Under the pieces are notes generated by a model. That model was not told the DNA's origin. It made no database searches and worked only from the letters and a program-made list of their open reading frames with translations. DNA of 64,000 nucleotides, taken from Peribacillus folii (GTDB lineage Bacteria; Bacillota; Bacilli; Bacillales; DSM-1321). The DNA lies in assembly GCF_030271255.1 (NCBI RefSeq), contig NZ_JASJOM010000007.1:1-64000 (forward strand). The letters are read 5' to 3'. Positions 42,506-52,531 of this stretch are shown here, one piece after another; position 1 is the first letter of the stretch, and every line of letters starts with the position of its first letter. The position numbers and the translations under genes are program-made.

Positions 42506-43351
42506 TTACACTTTATACCAGCCCATCCCCATCGATCCTTCACCAAGATGGGTTCCGATTACAGGACCGAAATAGCTGATGTCAAATTCCACATTCGGGA
42601 ATCGTGCTTCAAGTTCGGCTTTCCACTCTTGTGCTTCAGCTTCCCGTTTTGCATGAATGATGACCGCTTTATATTCTGCACCGCTTGCCGCATCTTCTCC
42701 AAGTAAATCGGCAATTCGCTTCATCGCTTTTTTCCTTGTGCGGATTTTTTCGAATGGGACAATGACCTTATCAACGAAATGGAGGACCGGCTTCACTTGA
42801 AGCAGGCTGCCGATCAAAGCTTGGGCGCTGCTTAACCGCCCTCCACGCTGTAAATGGGTTAGGTCGTCCGCCATGAAGTATGCCCTGACGGACGGCTTCA
42901 TTTCCTCGAGCCTGGCCATGATATCTCCGGCACCCTTTCCCTCAAGGGCCATCTTTGCCGCTTCCAGCACATAAAACCCCTGGACGCTGCAGCTGATTTC
43001 CGAATCAAAGGCATGAACGTCTATTCCCTCGACCATCTTCCCCGCTGAAACCGCACCTTGATACGTACCGCTGATGCCGCTCGATAAATGAATGGAAATC
43101 ACATCATCATATTCCTTTTTCAGCTCCTCGAATTTCTCGACGAACAGTCCGATTGGAGGCTGTGACGTCGTCGGCAATTTTTCCTGCCTCTTCACTTCCT
43201 CATAAAACTCATCCGCAGTAATATCGACTTCTTCCCGGTAAGCTTCATTGGAGAAAATGACATTAAGCGGCATCATATGTATATGTAAACGTTCACGTAT
43301 TTCCTTTGGTATATATGCGGTGCTGTCTGTTACGACTGCCGTTTTCATCAT
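42506..43351 (-). CDS. degV: DegV fatty-acid-binding protein
   Basis: The ~281-aa DegV/FakB protein binds a fatty acid for phosphorylation by FakA. The family motifs TDSTAYIPKE, PTTSQPP and SSGISGTYQGA are intact, and the length equals that of B. subtilis DegV. ATG 43351 has AAGGATGG upstream; the frame open to 43426 lacks a ribosome-binding site. It lies between degU and comFA as in B. subtilis. Confidence 0.94.
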   Translation of the reverse strand: MMKTAVVTDSTAYIPKEIRERLHIHMMPLNVIFSNEAYREEVDITADEFYEEVKRQEKLPTTSQPPIGLFVEKFEELKKEYDDVISIHLSSGISGTYQGAVSAGKMVEGIDVHAFDSEISCSVQGFYVLEAAKMALEGKGAGDIMARLEEMKPSVRAYFMADDLTHLQRGGRLSSAQALIGSLLQVKPVLHFVDKVIVPFEKIRTRKKAMKRIADLLGEDAASGAEYKAVIIHAKREAEAQEWKAELEARFPNVEFDISYFGPVIGTHLGEGSMGMGWYKV

Positions 43352-43456
43352 GAGTACCATCCTTATAAAAATTTGCTCGTATTTGTACTTATTCAACATT
43401 TTAGCTGAAAATGCCTTCATTTGCATTAAAGAGCTTTTTCAATCTCTGAAAAGGCA

Positions 43457-43506
43457 AAAAAAAATTCCGGCTCCCTAGTAACCATTATGGAAACTGAGGA
43501 GCCGGA
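43457..43506 (-). terminator. degSU terminator
   Basis: TCCGGCTCC and GGAGCCGGA form a 9-bp stem with a long loop, followed on the minus strand by eight or more T residues. Confidence 0.85.
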
Positions 43507-43520
43507 TCTATTCGGAAGAA

Positions 43521-44204
43521 TTATTTCACTTCTACCCAGCCGTTTTTAATAGCCAGGACAACCGCTTGTGTACGGTCATTCACATTCATTTTCTGAAGTA
43601 TGTTACTTACATGGTTCTTAACTGTTTTTTCACTGATATAAAGCGTCTCGCCAATGGCGCGGTTGCTTTTTCCGTCAGCCAATAGCTGAAGCACTTCACA
43701 TTCGCGTCGAGTCAAGAGGTGAAGCGGTCTCCTGATTTCGATCGTATGAACGGAATCACGATCAGCACCCTCGTCGGCTGCCAAGCGGCGATATTCCTTC
43801 ACTAAATTATGTGTAACCTTCGGATGGAGGTATGAGCCGCCTTCCGCTACCACACGAACGGCATCGATCAACGCATCCGCATCCATCTCTTTCAATAAGT
43901 ACCCTTGGGCTCCCGTTTTCAACGCATGCTGTACGTAGTTCTCATCATCATGAATCGAAAGGATGATGACTTTTGTTTCAGGGTATCGGTTCACAAGCAT
44001 TTTCGTTGCTTCGACCCCATTCATGTTCGGCATGTTGATATCCATGATCACAACATCTGGTTTATGTGTCTCAACGAGATCCATTGCTTCACTTCCGTCA
44101 TCACCCTCGGCAACAACATCGAATGATGATTCAAAATCTAATATGCGCTTAACGCCTTCACGGAAAAGCTGATGGTCATCGATAATGATGATACTAGTCT
44201 TCAA
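43521..44204 (-). CDS. degU: Response regulator DegU
   Basis: The 227-aa regulator of exoenzymes, competence, motility and biofilm has a receiver domain with the phospho-acceptor Asp near 55 ([16 protein letters not shown]) and a C-terminal LuxR-type HTH ([20 protein letters not shown] then [16 protein letters not shown]). The start is TTG with AGGAGG nine bases away; B. subtilis degU also uses a non-ATG start. It follows degS by 47 bases. Confidence 0.98.
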   Translation of the reverse strand: MKTSIIIIDDHQLFREGVKRILDFESSFDVVAEGDDGSEAMDLVETHKPDVVIMDINMPNMNGVEATKMLVNRYPETKVIILSIHDDENYVQHALKTGAQGYLLKEMDADALIDAVRVVAEGGSYLHPKVTHNLVKEYRRLAADEGADRDSVHTIEIRRPLHLLTRRECEVLQLLADGKSNRAIGETLYISEKTVKNHVSNILQKMNVNDRTQAVVLAIKNGWVEVK

Positions 44205-44251
44205 CGGCTTCTTCCTCCTAGTTTCTATTTAAAATGCCTATTCTCTATAAT

Positions 44252-45394
44252 TTATAATTGATAGGGAATCTGTATAAATACCAAAGTGCCTGCGCCTGGC
44301 TGTGAATCGATCGTCATTTCACCTTCAAGCAGCTCGACCCTTTCTCTCATGCCTACCAAGCCAAATGAGCCTTCTTTTTGAATGGAACTGTCAAACCCTT
44401 TTCCATCATCCTTGACGACAACGGTCACCATCTCCTTCGAAATGGACAGTTTAACTTGAACCTGTCTTGGCTCCGCATGCTTCAATGAATTTTGTACCGC
44501 TTCCTGCACAAGCCTGAATAAAGCGACCTCCATATCGGAAGGAAGTCTTTTGACCTGTCCAAGATTGACGAAATTCAGATGCACGCCATCATTATAGTCT
44601 TCGGTCGTTTGCAGGTACTTTCTGAGGGTAGGGACAAGGCCCAAATCATCAAGCGCCATGGGCCGAAGATCATAGATGATCCTGCGCACTTCATATAAAG
44701 CATTCCTTACCATGACCTTCAAACTGCGGATTTCCACGAGCGCTTCATCAGGCCCTCTCTCCCGCTGGACACGTTCGATCAGGTCGGAACGCATCATGAC
44801 ATTCGCGAGCATTTGTGCTGGACCATCATGAATTTCCCGTGAAAGCTTCTTGCGTTCCTGCTCCTGGGCTTCGATTATTTTTAAGCCGAAGTCCTGTTTG
44901 CGTTTCGCTTCCTGCAGGGCTTCCCCTACGAATTTCAGGTCCTGGGTCAAATAATTCTGCACGACCGATATTTGCGAAACAAGATGCACCGCTTTATCTA
45001 TCGTCTGCTGCAGGGCCCTTAACCTCAATTCAAGTTCATCCCGGCGATTGCGAAGTTCCTTCTCCAATTGCCGGTTTATTTGCAGGTCGACTTGAAGCTT
45101 ATGAGCCCTTTCATAAGCATCCCGTACCTGCTCTTCAGAAAAATGGTTGAAGTGCATACTGACCTCGGAAAGCCTTTTTCGTGCAAATCTGGCTTTTGAA
45201 TCCAGCGCATCACTGTCGTTTATCACGATGGCAACCCTGATTTTCACATCATCAAGCTCTTTTGTTAATGATTCAAAATCTTTCCGGCATTGCTCGCCGA
45301 TGTCGAAGACCTCGTCCTTACTTTCACTAACAGTGCTCACCATTGTTTCCAAGATCTTGTCCAATGCTTTAGCATCAACCTTTTTAATGGACAT
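44252..45394 (-). CDS. degS: Sensor histidine kinase DegS
   Basis: The 380-aa cytoplasmic kinase phosphorylates DegU. An N-terminal coiled-coil sensor region (residues 1-175, no membrane helices) is followed by the HisKA_3 motif SREIHDGPAQMLANVMMRSD (His near 188) and an HATPase_c domain with DDGKGFD and GSFGLVGMRERVELL. The length is close to B. subtilis DegS (385 aa). GGAGGG precedes the ATG. Confidence 0.98.
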   Translation of the reverse strand: MSIKKVDAKALDKILETMVSTVSESKDEVFDIGEQCRKDFESLTKELDDVKIRVAIVINDSDALDSKARFARKRLSEVSMHFNHFSEEQVRDAYERAHKLQVDLQINRQLEKELRNRRDELELRLRALQQTIDKAVHLVSQISVVQNYLTQDLKFVGEALQEAKRKQDFGLKIIEAQEQERKKLSREIHDGPAQMLANVMMRSDLIERVQRERGPDEALVEIRSLKVMVRNALYEVRRIIYDLRPMALDDLGLVPTLRKYLQTTEDYNDGVHLNFVNLGQVKRLPSDMEVALFRLVQEAVQNSLKHAEPRQVQVKLSISKEMVTVVVKDDGKGFDSSIQKEGSFGLVGMRERVELLEGEMTIDSQPGAGTLVFIQIPYQL

Positions 45395-46029
45395 TAAGAT
45401 CCCTCCACTTAAATCAAAAGACTTAAAAAAATGTATTGTCTTAAAGACTATGTATATGGAAAAAGGTTCTTTTCCTTTTTCATGAATGGCTAAACTTCAG
45501 GAAACTTTTGTATGCAGCAACCTTCATGAACATATTGTACCAAAAAAAGAATAAAAATACGTTAATTTCCTTGCCGGATTTTTACGAAATGTCCATAGAT
45601 GGTACATATATCCCGGTTATAGGTATTATGGCCGAAATGGTAGTCTAGCATACCCATTAAAGGCCATTACCCTTTCCATTAGCCTAATACAAATGATCCT
45701 TTTCAATCAAATCGGGTATTCCGCTCCGTTGATTGATTATTATATGAAACAGATCGATTTATTAAATGGCAAAATCCTTGAAATGTAGGGACACGATAGG
45801 AACTAGCGGGGCCTTGTGATCAAAACCCGATGTTTTTCCTAAAATGTTATTCTTTTAAGCATAATATTCGCTCCAAAATGGCAGGCAATAGAACTAATTA
45901 TAACATGGACTTCCCTTTCTAATATTAAAGTTTCTTTACACATCTGCCTTAAAACCGAATCGTGATTGCCACTTTTCAAACAAAGAATTATAATGAATCA
46001 ACCAATAGTAAGCCGAAGGTGGAATAGGT
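45395..46029. other. degS-yvyE divergent intergenic region (635 bases)
   Basis: This long AT-rich gap holds no reading frame that I can support. Near degS are a small palindrome GTCTTAAAGAC (45438-45448) and a weak A/T hairpin at 45458-45480. The yvyE promoter lies at the far end. The middle 400 bases show no hairpin, repeat or promoter that stands out. Confidence 0.4.
45966..45994 (+). promoter_or_regulatory. yvyE promoter
   Basis: TTGCCA (45966-45971) and TATAAT (45989-45994) are separated by 17 bases, 35 bases upstream of the yvyE start. Confidence 0.8.
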
Positions 46030-46665
46030 ATGCTCACTCAATATTTAACGGTGGCAGGTCGCGGGGAACATGAAATCATCATTGAAAAATCCCGGTTCAT
46101 TTCGCACATCGCCCGAGTTGAAACGGAAGAAGCCGCACAGGCTTTCATCCAAGAAATCAAGAAAAAGCATAAAGATGCTACACATAATTGTTCAGCCTAT
46201 ATGATCGGGGAACAAAACCACATCCAAAAGGCCCTCGATGATGGGGAGCCTAGCGGCACGGCAGGCGTCCCGATCCTTGAGGTGCTTAAGAAAAAAGATT
46301 TGAAGGACACCGCTGTAGTGGTCACAAGGTATTTCGGGGGCATCAAGCTCGGTGCCGGGGGACTCATCCGTGCTTATAGCAAATCGACTTCAGAAGGTTT
46401 AACTGCCACCGGGATTGTCAGCAGAACGCTAATGCGGGTCATTTCGACAACGGTCGACTATACGTGGCTTGGAAAATTGGAAAACGAATTACGTTCCTCG
46501 ATTTATCAAATTAAGGAAATTCAATACCTCGATCAGGTAACGATCCTCGTATATGCTGAAGAGGCCCAAAAAGAATCATATATCTCCTGGATGACAGAGC
46601 TGACAAACGGTCAAGGTCAAATCTCAGAAGGCGAACTGCTTTATTTGGAGCAGGCATTCGCCTGA
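46030..46665 (+). CDS. yvyE: YvyE, IMPACT/YigZ-family protein
   Basis: The 211-aa protein has an N-terminal UPF0029/IMPACT domain with the pattern EKSRFISHI, HNCSAYMIG, DDGEPSGTAGVPIL and RYFGGIKLGAGGLIRAYSKS. A C-terminal DUF1949 ferredoxin-like domain follows. The biochemical role is uncertain. It is upstream of the LCP gene tagU, as in B. subtilis. Confidence 0.95.
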   Translation: MLTQYLTVAGRGEHEIIIEKSRFISHIARVETEEAAQAFIQEIKKKHKDATHNCSAYMIGEQNHIQKALDDGEPSGTAGVPILEVLKKKDLKDTAVVVTRYFGGIKLGAGGLIRAYSKSTSEGLTATGIVSRTLMRVISTTVDYTWLGKLENELRSSIYQIKEIQYLDQVTILVYAEEAQKESYISWMTELTNGQGQISEGELLYLEQAFA

Positions 46666-46841
46666 TTTGCCCCTGCATTTTTTCCTTTTTTAGGGTGTAA
46701 TATAATTGAAAAGAAATATTTATTTTACGATTTTATTAAATCATTGTAAAATTAGGGTTAATATGTGACGAAATATAAAAAGATAGATTCGAAAAATAGC
46801 GATTTATGTCTGAGATTCGTTATTTAAAAGGAGAAGAAAAG

Positions 46842-47861
46842 ATGTCTACTACTAGGCGTGTCTATAAAATAAAAAAGACGAAGAAAAAAAGGCGAAAGAG
46901 GCTTTGGCTGTTCCTGGTGCCCCTGCTGGTACTCGGTCTGGGCGCTACCACGTATGCTGCGACTCTATATTTAAAAGCACAGGATGTATTCAAGGGTTCC
47001 TATGATCCGGTGGAGGCTTCAGCAAAGCGGAGCGAATCGGTCGACCCTCTCGAAGATAATTTCTCGATCCTCTTCATCGGAATCGATGATAGTGACGAAC
47101 GTGACTATAAAGGAAACTCACGGTCTGATGCATTAATCTTGGCTACATTCAATAAAGATCAGAAATCGATTAAGCTTTTAAGCATTCCGCGTGATTCTTA
47201 TGTGTACGTGCCTGCCAAGGGCGTCACCACAAAAATCAATGCGGCACATGCAGCCGGAGGTCCAAAGGCGACAATGGACACCGTGGAAGAATTATTCGAT
47301 ATCCCAGTCGATTATTATGTCCGCATGAACTTCAACGCTTTCATAGATGTTGTCGATTCATTGGATGGAATCGAAGTTGACGTACCATACGAAATGAACG
47401 AAATGGATTCACATGATAAAAAGAATGCGATCCATCTGGAAAAAGGAATTCAGACGGTAGATGGTGAAGAGGCCTTGGCCTTTGCCCGGACACGTAAAAA
47501 AGACAGTGATATCCAACGCGGCGAGCGGCAGCAGGAAGTCCTTAAAGCCATCATCTCCAAGGCAACATCCGCTGGAGCTTTAACGAAATATACAGACGTA
47601 ATGGAAGCTGTCGGGGACAATATGACAACGAACCTACAATTCTCACAAATTAAGGGATTCATAAAATATGTAACTGGCGATAATGGTCTTAATCTTGAGA
47701 CGGTCAAGCTTGAAGGACAGGATTCCACCATTAACGGAACCTACTATTATCAGTTGAACGAGACTTCCATAGCGAATACGAAGCTATTGCTTCAATCACA
47801 TTTGAACTTGGGACCTAAAGAAGTCACCAATCAAACCGTCCAGCCGCAAATAGAAGAATGA
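46842..47861 (+). CDS. tagU: LytR-CpsA-Psr ligase TagU (LytR)
   Basis: LCP enzymes transfer teichoic acid or other glycopolymers from undecaprenyl phosphate to peptidoglycan. This 339-aa protein has a strongly basic N-terminus (KIKKTKKKRRKRLW), one membrane anchor (~20-40) and an extracellular LCP domain with the pyrophosphate-binding Arg/Asp residues in NSRSDALIL, LSIPRDSYV, KINAAHAAGG and FARTRKKDSD. GGAG lies eight bases before ATG 46842; the frame open from 46806 lacks a site. Position beside yvyE and tagO supports orthology to B. subtilis LytR/TagU. Confidence 0.93.
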   Translation: MSTTRRVYKIKKTKKKRRKRLWLFLVPLLVLGLGATTYAATLYLKAQDVFKGSYDPVEASAKRSESVDPLEDNFSILFIGIDDSDERDYKGNSRSDALILATFNKDQKSIKLLSIPRDSYVYVPAKGVTTKINAAHAAGGPKATMDTVEELFDIPVDYYVRMNFNAFIDVVDSLDGIEVDVPYEMNEMDSHDKKNAIHLEKGIQTVDGEEALAFARTRKKDSDIQRGERQQEVLKAIISKATSAGALTKYTDVMEAVGDNMTTNLQFSQIKGFIKYVTGDNGLNLETVKLEGQDSTINGTYYYQLNETSIANTKLLLQSHLNLGPKEVTNQTVQPQIEE

Positions 47862-47866
47862 ACAAA

Positions 47867-47897
47867 ACTCCCCACTTGCAAAAGTGGGATTTTCTTT
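47867..47897 (+). terminator. tagU terminator
   Basis: CCCACTT and AAGTGGG form a 7-bp stem with a 4-base loop, followed by ATTTTC. Confidence 0.75.
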
Positions 47898-47912
47898 GCT
47901 TCCTTAAACATA

Positions 47913-47953
47913 AAAAGGCTCCGACCGCATACAACACGGTTGGAGCCTTTCAC
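47913..47953 (-). terminator. tagO terminator
   Basis: AAAGGCTCCAACCG and CGGTCGGAGCCTTT form a long stem with one mismatch and a 9-base loop, followed on the minus strand by TT. It lies 40 bases after the tagO stop. Confidence 0.8.
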
Positions 47954-47992
47954 ATATCCGTACAGGATTCTAGTAATCTATTTGCCCATCTA

Positions 47993-49042
47993 TCATGGTT
48001 TGTTTTTAAAATTAAGCATCTTGAGCAATGGCTGGTAATTTGAATTGACCAAGCCGATTTTTTCGACAAAAATCTCGATGATCAGCAGCAGACCCGTCAC
48101 TAGGATCAAAGCCCCCCACATCGTGGCAAATGAGAAAATGATGGCTGCCAAGCCGAAGCAAGCAGCTAGGGCGTAGATGAGCAGGACGGTCTGTTTATGC
48201 GTGAACCCCAAATTAATTAAGCAATGATGCAGATGGGATTTATCGGCTGCTGAAATCGGCTGTTTATTGACGAGCCTGCGGATTATCGCAAAAAATGTAT
48301 CCGAAATCGGCACGCCCAAAATGATGATCGGAACGATCAAGGAAATCATCGTAACGTTTTTAAACCCTAGCAGGGACAGGACGGCAATGATATAACCAAG
48401 GAACAGGGCGCCTGTATCCCCCATGAAAATCTTTGCCGGGTGAAAATTATATTTCAGGAAGCCAAGTGTGCTTCCTATTACGATCAAGGCAACCGTGGCA
48501 ACGAATAGATCGCCTTTGATGAGCGCCATCGTTGCAATCGTCACTAATGCAATGGTTGAAACGCCGCCGGCAAGGCCATCGAGACCATCTATCAGGTTGA
48601 TGGCGTTGATGATGCTGACAATCCATAGAATGGTGATCGGTGTACTTAATATGCCAAATTCCAGCGTATCAGTGAAGAAGGGCAAATTGATGAATTCAAC
48701 TTCAAGCCCGCCCCACAGTACGATGATGAGGGCAGCAAGGATTTGGCCCAGAAATTTTGGTGCAGCCCTTAGTTCATATATATCATCGGCCATCCCGATC
48801 AAAATGATGATGAGAGCGCCGACCAGAAGCGGCAATTGACCGGAAAAATCATTCGTAAACAGCGAAAAGGTAATGAAAAAACTCAAAAATATGGCTAAAC
48901 CGCCCATTCGCGGCATAATTTTACTATGAACCTTCCGCTCATTTGGTTTGTCGGTAGCTCCTAATTTAAAGGCCAGCTTTCCGACAAAAGGAGTCAAGAA
49001 AATGGATAATAAAAAGGATACTAACAAGGCCCCAATTAACAT
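47993..49042 (-). CDS. tagO: Undecaprenyl-phosphate GlcNAc-1-phosphate transferase TagO
   Basis: TagO starts wall teichoic acid linkage-unit synthesis by moving GlcNAc-1-P onto undecaprenyl phosphate. The ~349-aa protein has about eleven membrane helices. The MraY/WecA signature acidic clusters are visible in GMADDIYEL, NLIDGLDGLAGG and FMGDTGALFLGY, and the basic loop KSHLHHCLINLG is near 265. ATG 49042 has GAGGTGG six bases away; the frame extends to TTG 49057. Confidence 0.95.
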   Translation of the reverse strand: MLIGALLVSFLLSIFLTPFVGKLAFKLGATDKPNERKVHSKIMPRMGGLAIFLSFFITFSLFTNDFSGQLPLLVGALIIILIGMADDIYELRAAPKFLGQILAALIIVLWGGLEVEFINLPFFTDTLEFGILSTPITILWIVSIINAINLIDGLDGLAGGVSTIALVTIATMALIKGDLFVATVALIVIGSTLGFLKYNFHPAKIFMGDTGALFLGYIIAVLSLLGFKNVTMISLIVPIIILGVPISDTFFAIIRRLVNKQPISAADKSHLHHCLINLGFTHKQTVLLIYALAACFGLAAIIFSFATMWGALILVTGLLLIIEIFVEKIGLVNSNYQPLLKMLNFKNKP

Positions 49043-49120
49043 TAAGAACCACCTCAATTCAACTAAAAATCTGATACCCGTAACGATCTATAAGAAAACC
49101 TATATATATGAATGCTTATT

Positions 49121-50224
49121 TTAATTTTTCATCCTCAAATAAACATTATATACGTTTTCAGCTAAAATCTCTATAGAAAAGTTGTTTTTTGCAAATTTTT
49201 GTAAATTCGACCCTATCTTTGTCAGTTCTCCGGATTCCTTTAATTCCAAAGCATGAAAGATGGCTCCCGCAAGCTCGCCTACATTGCCGATTTCCGTGAC
49301 CCAGCCCTTGCTCCCATCGGAAATCAATTCCCTCACTCCGCCAACATCGCTCGTGATGGCAGGAAGGCTTGACCTTGCCCCTTCAAGCAAAACTAGCGGG
49401 AAGCTTTCGCTTAAGGAGGTCAGCAAGGTGATGTCACCAAGCGGATAGATTCTTTCAATATCCGTACGATGCCCCAAAAAGATGACGTTACCGGATAACC
49501 CTGTTTCTTGGACAAGCCGTTCCAGGGCCTTCCTCCTGCTCCCGTCACCTATAAGCAAAAGCTTCACATGAGGTGACTTGGAAACCACAGCTCCCAATGC
49601 CTTCAAGGCACATTCATGCCCTTTCACAGGCTCCAATCTTGCCGGCATGATGATGATGAAGTCATTATCTGCTAACCCGAAATCGCCTCTTTGAAAAGAG
49701 AGCGGCATTTTTTTCCCGAAGTCGATCCCATTAAGGATCTTGGTCACCTTGGACGGATCGATTCCTTGATCGATCAAATCTTGCCTAAAGCGGTCTGAAA
49801 CCGCCAGTATATGATCAGCATGTTGAAATGACCTGACATGCAGGCCCGTAAACACCCTTCCCTTGATGCCCTGACCCAGGAAGTCATGACGGGGTGAGCT
49901 GTGAACGGTGAGAAGCCAAGGGCGATTGATGAGGCGTTTCAAAAAAGCACCGTATATATTCGCCCGCGGTCCATGGGTATGAATGATGTCTATATCATTT
50001 AGACGGATGAAGTCACGTAAACGTTTCAAGATGGACAGGTCATATTTGGAATGCTGAAGGAAAAGCTCGGTTTTTATCCCAGCAGTCACCGACCGCCGGT
50101 AGAGCTCCCCCTCTTCGAACACCCCAAGCATGCACTCCTCTTTTTTCAATCGGTCCAATAAGGACATGATATGGAACATGCCGCCGCCAGTTTCATTACC
50201 AGCATTTAAATGCAAGACTTTCAT
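49121..50224 (-). CDS. GT4-family glycosyltransferase
   Basis: The ~367-aa GT-B enzyme has an N-terminal acceptor domain starting MKVLHLNAGNETGGGMFHIM and a C-terminal donor domain with the GT4 pattern LIGDGSRRKALERLVQETGL, VIFLGHRTDI and SESFPLVLLEGARSSLPAIT. The sugar is not predictable. AAGGAG is eight bases before ATG 50224. It follows tagA by 17 bases, so it belongs to the tagA transcript and probably modifies or extends an undecaprenyl-linked polymer. Confidence 0.88.
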   Translation of the reverse strand: MKVLHLNAGNETGGGMFHIMSLLDRLKKEECMLGVFEEGELYRRSVTAGIKTELFLQHSKYDLSILKRLRDFIRLNDIDIIHTHGPRANIYGAFLKRLINRPWLLTVHSSPRHDFLGQGIKGRVFTGLHVRSFQHADHILAVSDRFRQDLIDQGIDPSKVTKILNGIDFGKKMPLSFQRGDFGLADNDFIIIMPARLEPVKGHECALKALGAVVSKSPHVKLLLIGDGSRRKALERLVQETGLSGNVIFLGHRTDIERIYPLGDITLLTSLSESFPLVLLEGARSSLPAITSDVGGVRELISDGSKGWVTEIGNVGELAGAIFHALELKESGELTKIGSNLQKFAKNNFSIEILAENVYNVYLRMKN

Positions 50225-50241
50225 CCAGTCCACTCCTTATG

Positions 50242-50985
50242 TCAGGAACGCTGCACCCTTTTCCTTAATCGCCTGACCTTGAAAACGAATCTTGGCAGTG
50301 CAAGCATCCGTTTCCATCGGGATGGCTGCTGGATCAACCGGTACAACCATTCAAGACGCATTCTTTGCCAAAAAACCGGGGCGCGGTTCACTTTGCCTGC
50401 AAGGACGTCGAAGCTTCCGCCCACTCCCATGAATACCCCTTTTTCGAATAAGGGATAGTGCCTGGAAACCCACTTCTCCTGCCGAGGAAACCCCAGTGCA
50501 GTCAGAATGATGTCAGGTTCAAGTTCCGCAATCGACATCGCCAGGTTTTCGTCCTTTATATCGATATATCCGTGGTGATAACCTGCCAATACGACGCCCG
50601 GATAGTGTTGTTTCACTTTAAGAGCGGCCGTTTCAATTACATCTTTCTCCGCCCCGAGCAAATATATCTTCAGACCCTTTTCATCAGCAATCCTATATAG
50701 TTCATTCATCAAATCGAATCCAGTAATTCGCTCTTCCAAAGGTTGATTTAGCCATTTGGAGGCCATAATAATACCAACGCCATCCGGCGTGATGTAATCA
50801 GCCGATAGAATGATGTCCTTATAATCTTGATGCTCATTGGCATATTCAACGATTTCCGGGTTTGCCGTAACGACAAACGTTTTCTCCTGATTCATTAATC
50901 TTGGATAGACGATCTTATTCACAAATTCATCCATATTGCTATCGATGAATGGAATGGAGAGTATTTCAACAAACTTTTCAGTCAT
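50242..50985 (-). CDS. tagA: N-acetylmannosaminyltransferase TagA
   Basis: TagA adds ManNAc to GlcNAc-PP-undecaprenol to complete the disaccharide of the teichoic acid linkage unit. The 247-aa WecG/TagA/CpsF protein has the family motifs TANPEIVEYANEH, DYITPDGVGIIMASKWLNQP, GAEKDVIETAA and ALGFPRQEKWV ... GVGGSFDVLAG. It is divergent from the polymerase-like gene. Confidence 0.94.
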   Translation of the reverse strand: MTEKFVEILSIPFIDSNMDEFVNKIVYPRLMNQEKTFVVTANPEIVEYANEHQDYKDIILSADYITPDGVGIIMASKWLNQPLEERITGFDLMNELYRIADEKGLKIYLLGAEKDVIETAALKVKQHYPGVVLAGYHHGYIDIKDENLAMSIAELEPDIILTALGFPRQEKWVSRHYPLFEKGVFMGVGGSFDVLAGKVNRAPVFWQRMRLEWLYRLIQQPSRWKRMLALPRFVFKVRRLRKRVQRS

Positions 50986-51096
50986 TTCACTTCAGCCTTT
51001 CATATGTACTATACATCTAAAGGGTGGGGTATTATTCAAGAAATTTTTTCATACACATCATAGAACTTGATTATTGATTCAAAGGTGGTTACTCAT

Positions 51097-52527
51097 TTGA
51101 AGCTTCCAAACAAACACGCTTTACCGATTCTAATCCTGTGCCTGCTCATACCTGCAGCAGTGCCCTACCCTATCACCGGCTACATAGCGACGGCGTTGAT
51201 GCTCGTTTTTGTCGGTATAAATAAAAAAAGTCTCGTATTCATTTTATTCATTTATTTCCCCGCCCGTCCCTTGTTCATGGAAATGAACGGCGGCCTGGCC
51301 TATACAGGTGACCTGATCATACTCTCCTTATTCTTCTCATTGCTTATGGAAAGGTTCAAAAAGAACGATTGGTCATTTTCAAAATATCAATTCACGGTGC
51401 CCTTTTGGCTCTTTTGCTTAGTCGGCACTTTAGCTGCACTCATAACCGGAGTGAAAATACTGCCCATCCTCTTTGAACTACGGGCCTTGCTAATAACATT
51501 CTTGCTCCTTTACATTATCGGCGAATTAAATCTAGAAAGAAAGGATATCTTTCACTTTTTAAAGGCAACCCTGATATTTACGATCATCCTTTGCCTATAT
51601 GGCCTTATCGAGAAAATTTTTTCGCGTTCGATCCTGCTGCCCCATGCATGGGAAATGTGGAAACTCTCTTCCACAAACAAGATGAGGATTTATGGGGCAG
51701 CTGCCAACCCCAATGTTTTCGCCCTATACTTAAGCATACAGCTGTTTCTAAGCTTTTTCCTATTTCGCTCGCTGAAAAAGCACAAAGCCCTCGTCTTACT
51801 GGCATCAGGTTTGCTTGCCGGGACGTTATTGCTCACATATTCCCGGGGCACGTTGATTGCATTCGGATTGGCGTCGCTCGTCTTCATACTCTGGACGAGA
51901 AGTAAATCATTTCTAAAATATGCAATAGGAGCCTTTGCACTTGGATTGCTTCTGATTTACTACCCAGTTTTATTCGCTTCAAGCAAAATGGAGCTATCCG
52001 CAGCCGTTCCGATGGATAACCTGGCGATTGGGAGCAACACCGCTTCCGAACCTGAACAAGACCTCTCCAGCCGTTTTTCGGAAATGTTTTCCGAAAAGAT
52101 CGTGCACCAAAGTACGGAATGGGGACGGTTATATGTTGTTTTCAAGGGCATCGAAGTTTCCAAGGATCATCCAATCATAGGTACCGGGCTTGCTACATTC
52201 GGGGATTCAGCCACCCTTTCCTTCCCTTCGCCAATCTATGGAAAATATCAAATTGGGGAAAGAATGTATACGGACAATCAATACATCCAGATACTGGTAC
52301 AAACAGGCATGCTTGGTTTCCTTGCCGTTCTTGTTTTCGTCATTTTTGCCATCCGTAAAATCACGGCAGCGTCCAAGGGTAGCCTTACAGCGTTCTCTGC
52401 CTGCCTGCTGCTAGCGGCCTTAACGGCGGGTCTATTTTACAATATTCTCGAGGATAAGACGTTCACCCTATTTTTTTATAGTTGTGTAGGAGTCATTTTA
52501 CAAAAGGACATCATGTTAAAGGATTGA
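51097..52527 (+). CDS. O-antigen ligase/Wzy-like membrane protein
   Basis: The ~476-aa protein has about 11-12 membrane helices and a large extracytoplasmic loop (about residues 305-390), the topology of Wzy polymerases and WaaL ligases. The segment YSRGTLIAFGLASLVF resembles the family's conserved Arg region, and GTGLATFGDSATLSF lies in the loop. TTG 51097 has AAAGGTGG eight bases upstream; the frame opens at TTG 51067 without a site. It is followed four bases later by a flippase and then a glycosyltransferase, a small Wzy-type export cassette within the teichoic acid locus. Confidence 0.8.
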   Translation: MKLPNKHALPILILCLLIPAAVPYPITGYIATALMLVFVGINKKSLVFILFIYFPARPLFMEMNGGLAYTGDLIILSLFFSLLMERFKKNDWSFSKYQFTVPFWLFCLVGTLAALITGVKILPILFELRALLITFLLLYIIGELNLERKDIFHFLKATLIFTIILCLYGLIEKIFSRSILLPHAWEMWKLSSTNKMRIYGAAANPNVFALYLSIQLFLSFFLFRSLKKHKALVLLASGLLAGTLLLTYSRGTLIAFGLASLVFILWTRSKSFLKYAIGAFALGLLLIYYPVLFASSKMELSAAVPMDNLAIGSNTASEPEQDLSSRFSEMFSEKIVHQSTEWGRLYVVFKGIEVSKDHPIIGTGLATFGDSATLSFPSPIYGKYQIGERMYTDNQYIQILVQTGMLGFLAVLVFVIFAIRKITAASKGSLTAFSACLLLAALTAGLFYNILEDKTFTLFFYSCVGVILQKDIMLKD

Positions 52528-52531
52528 AAAT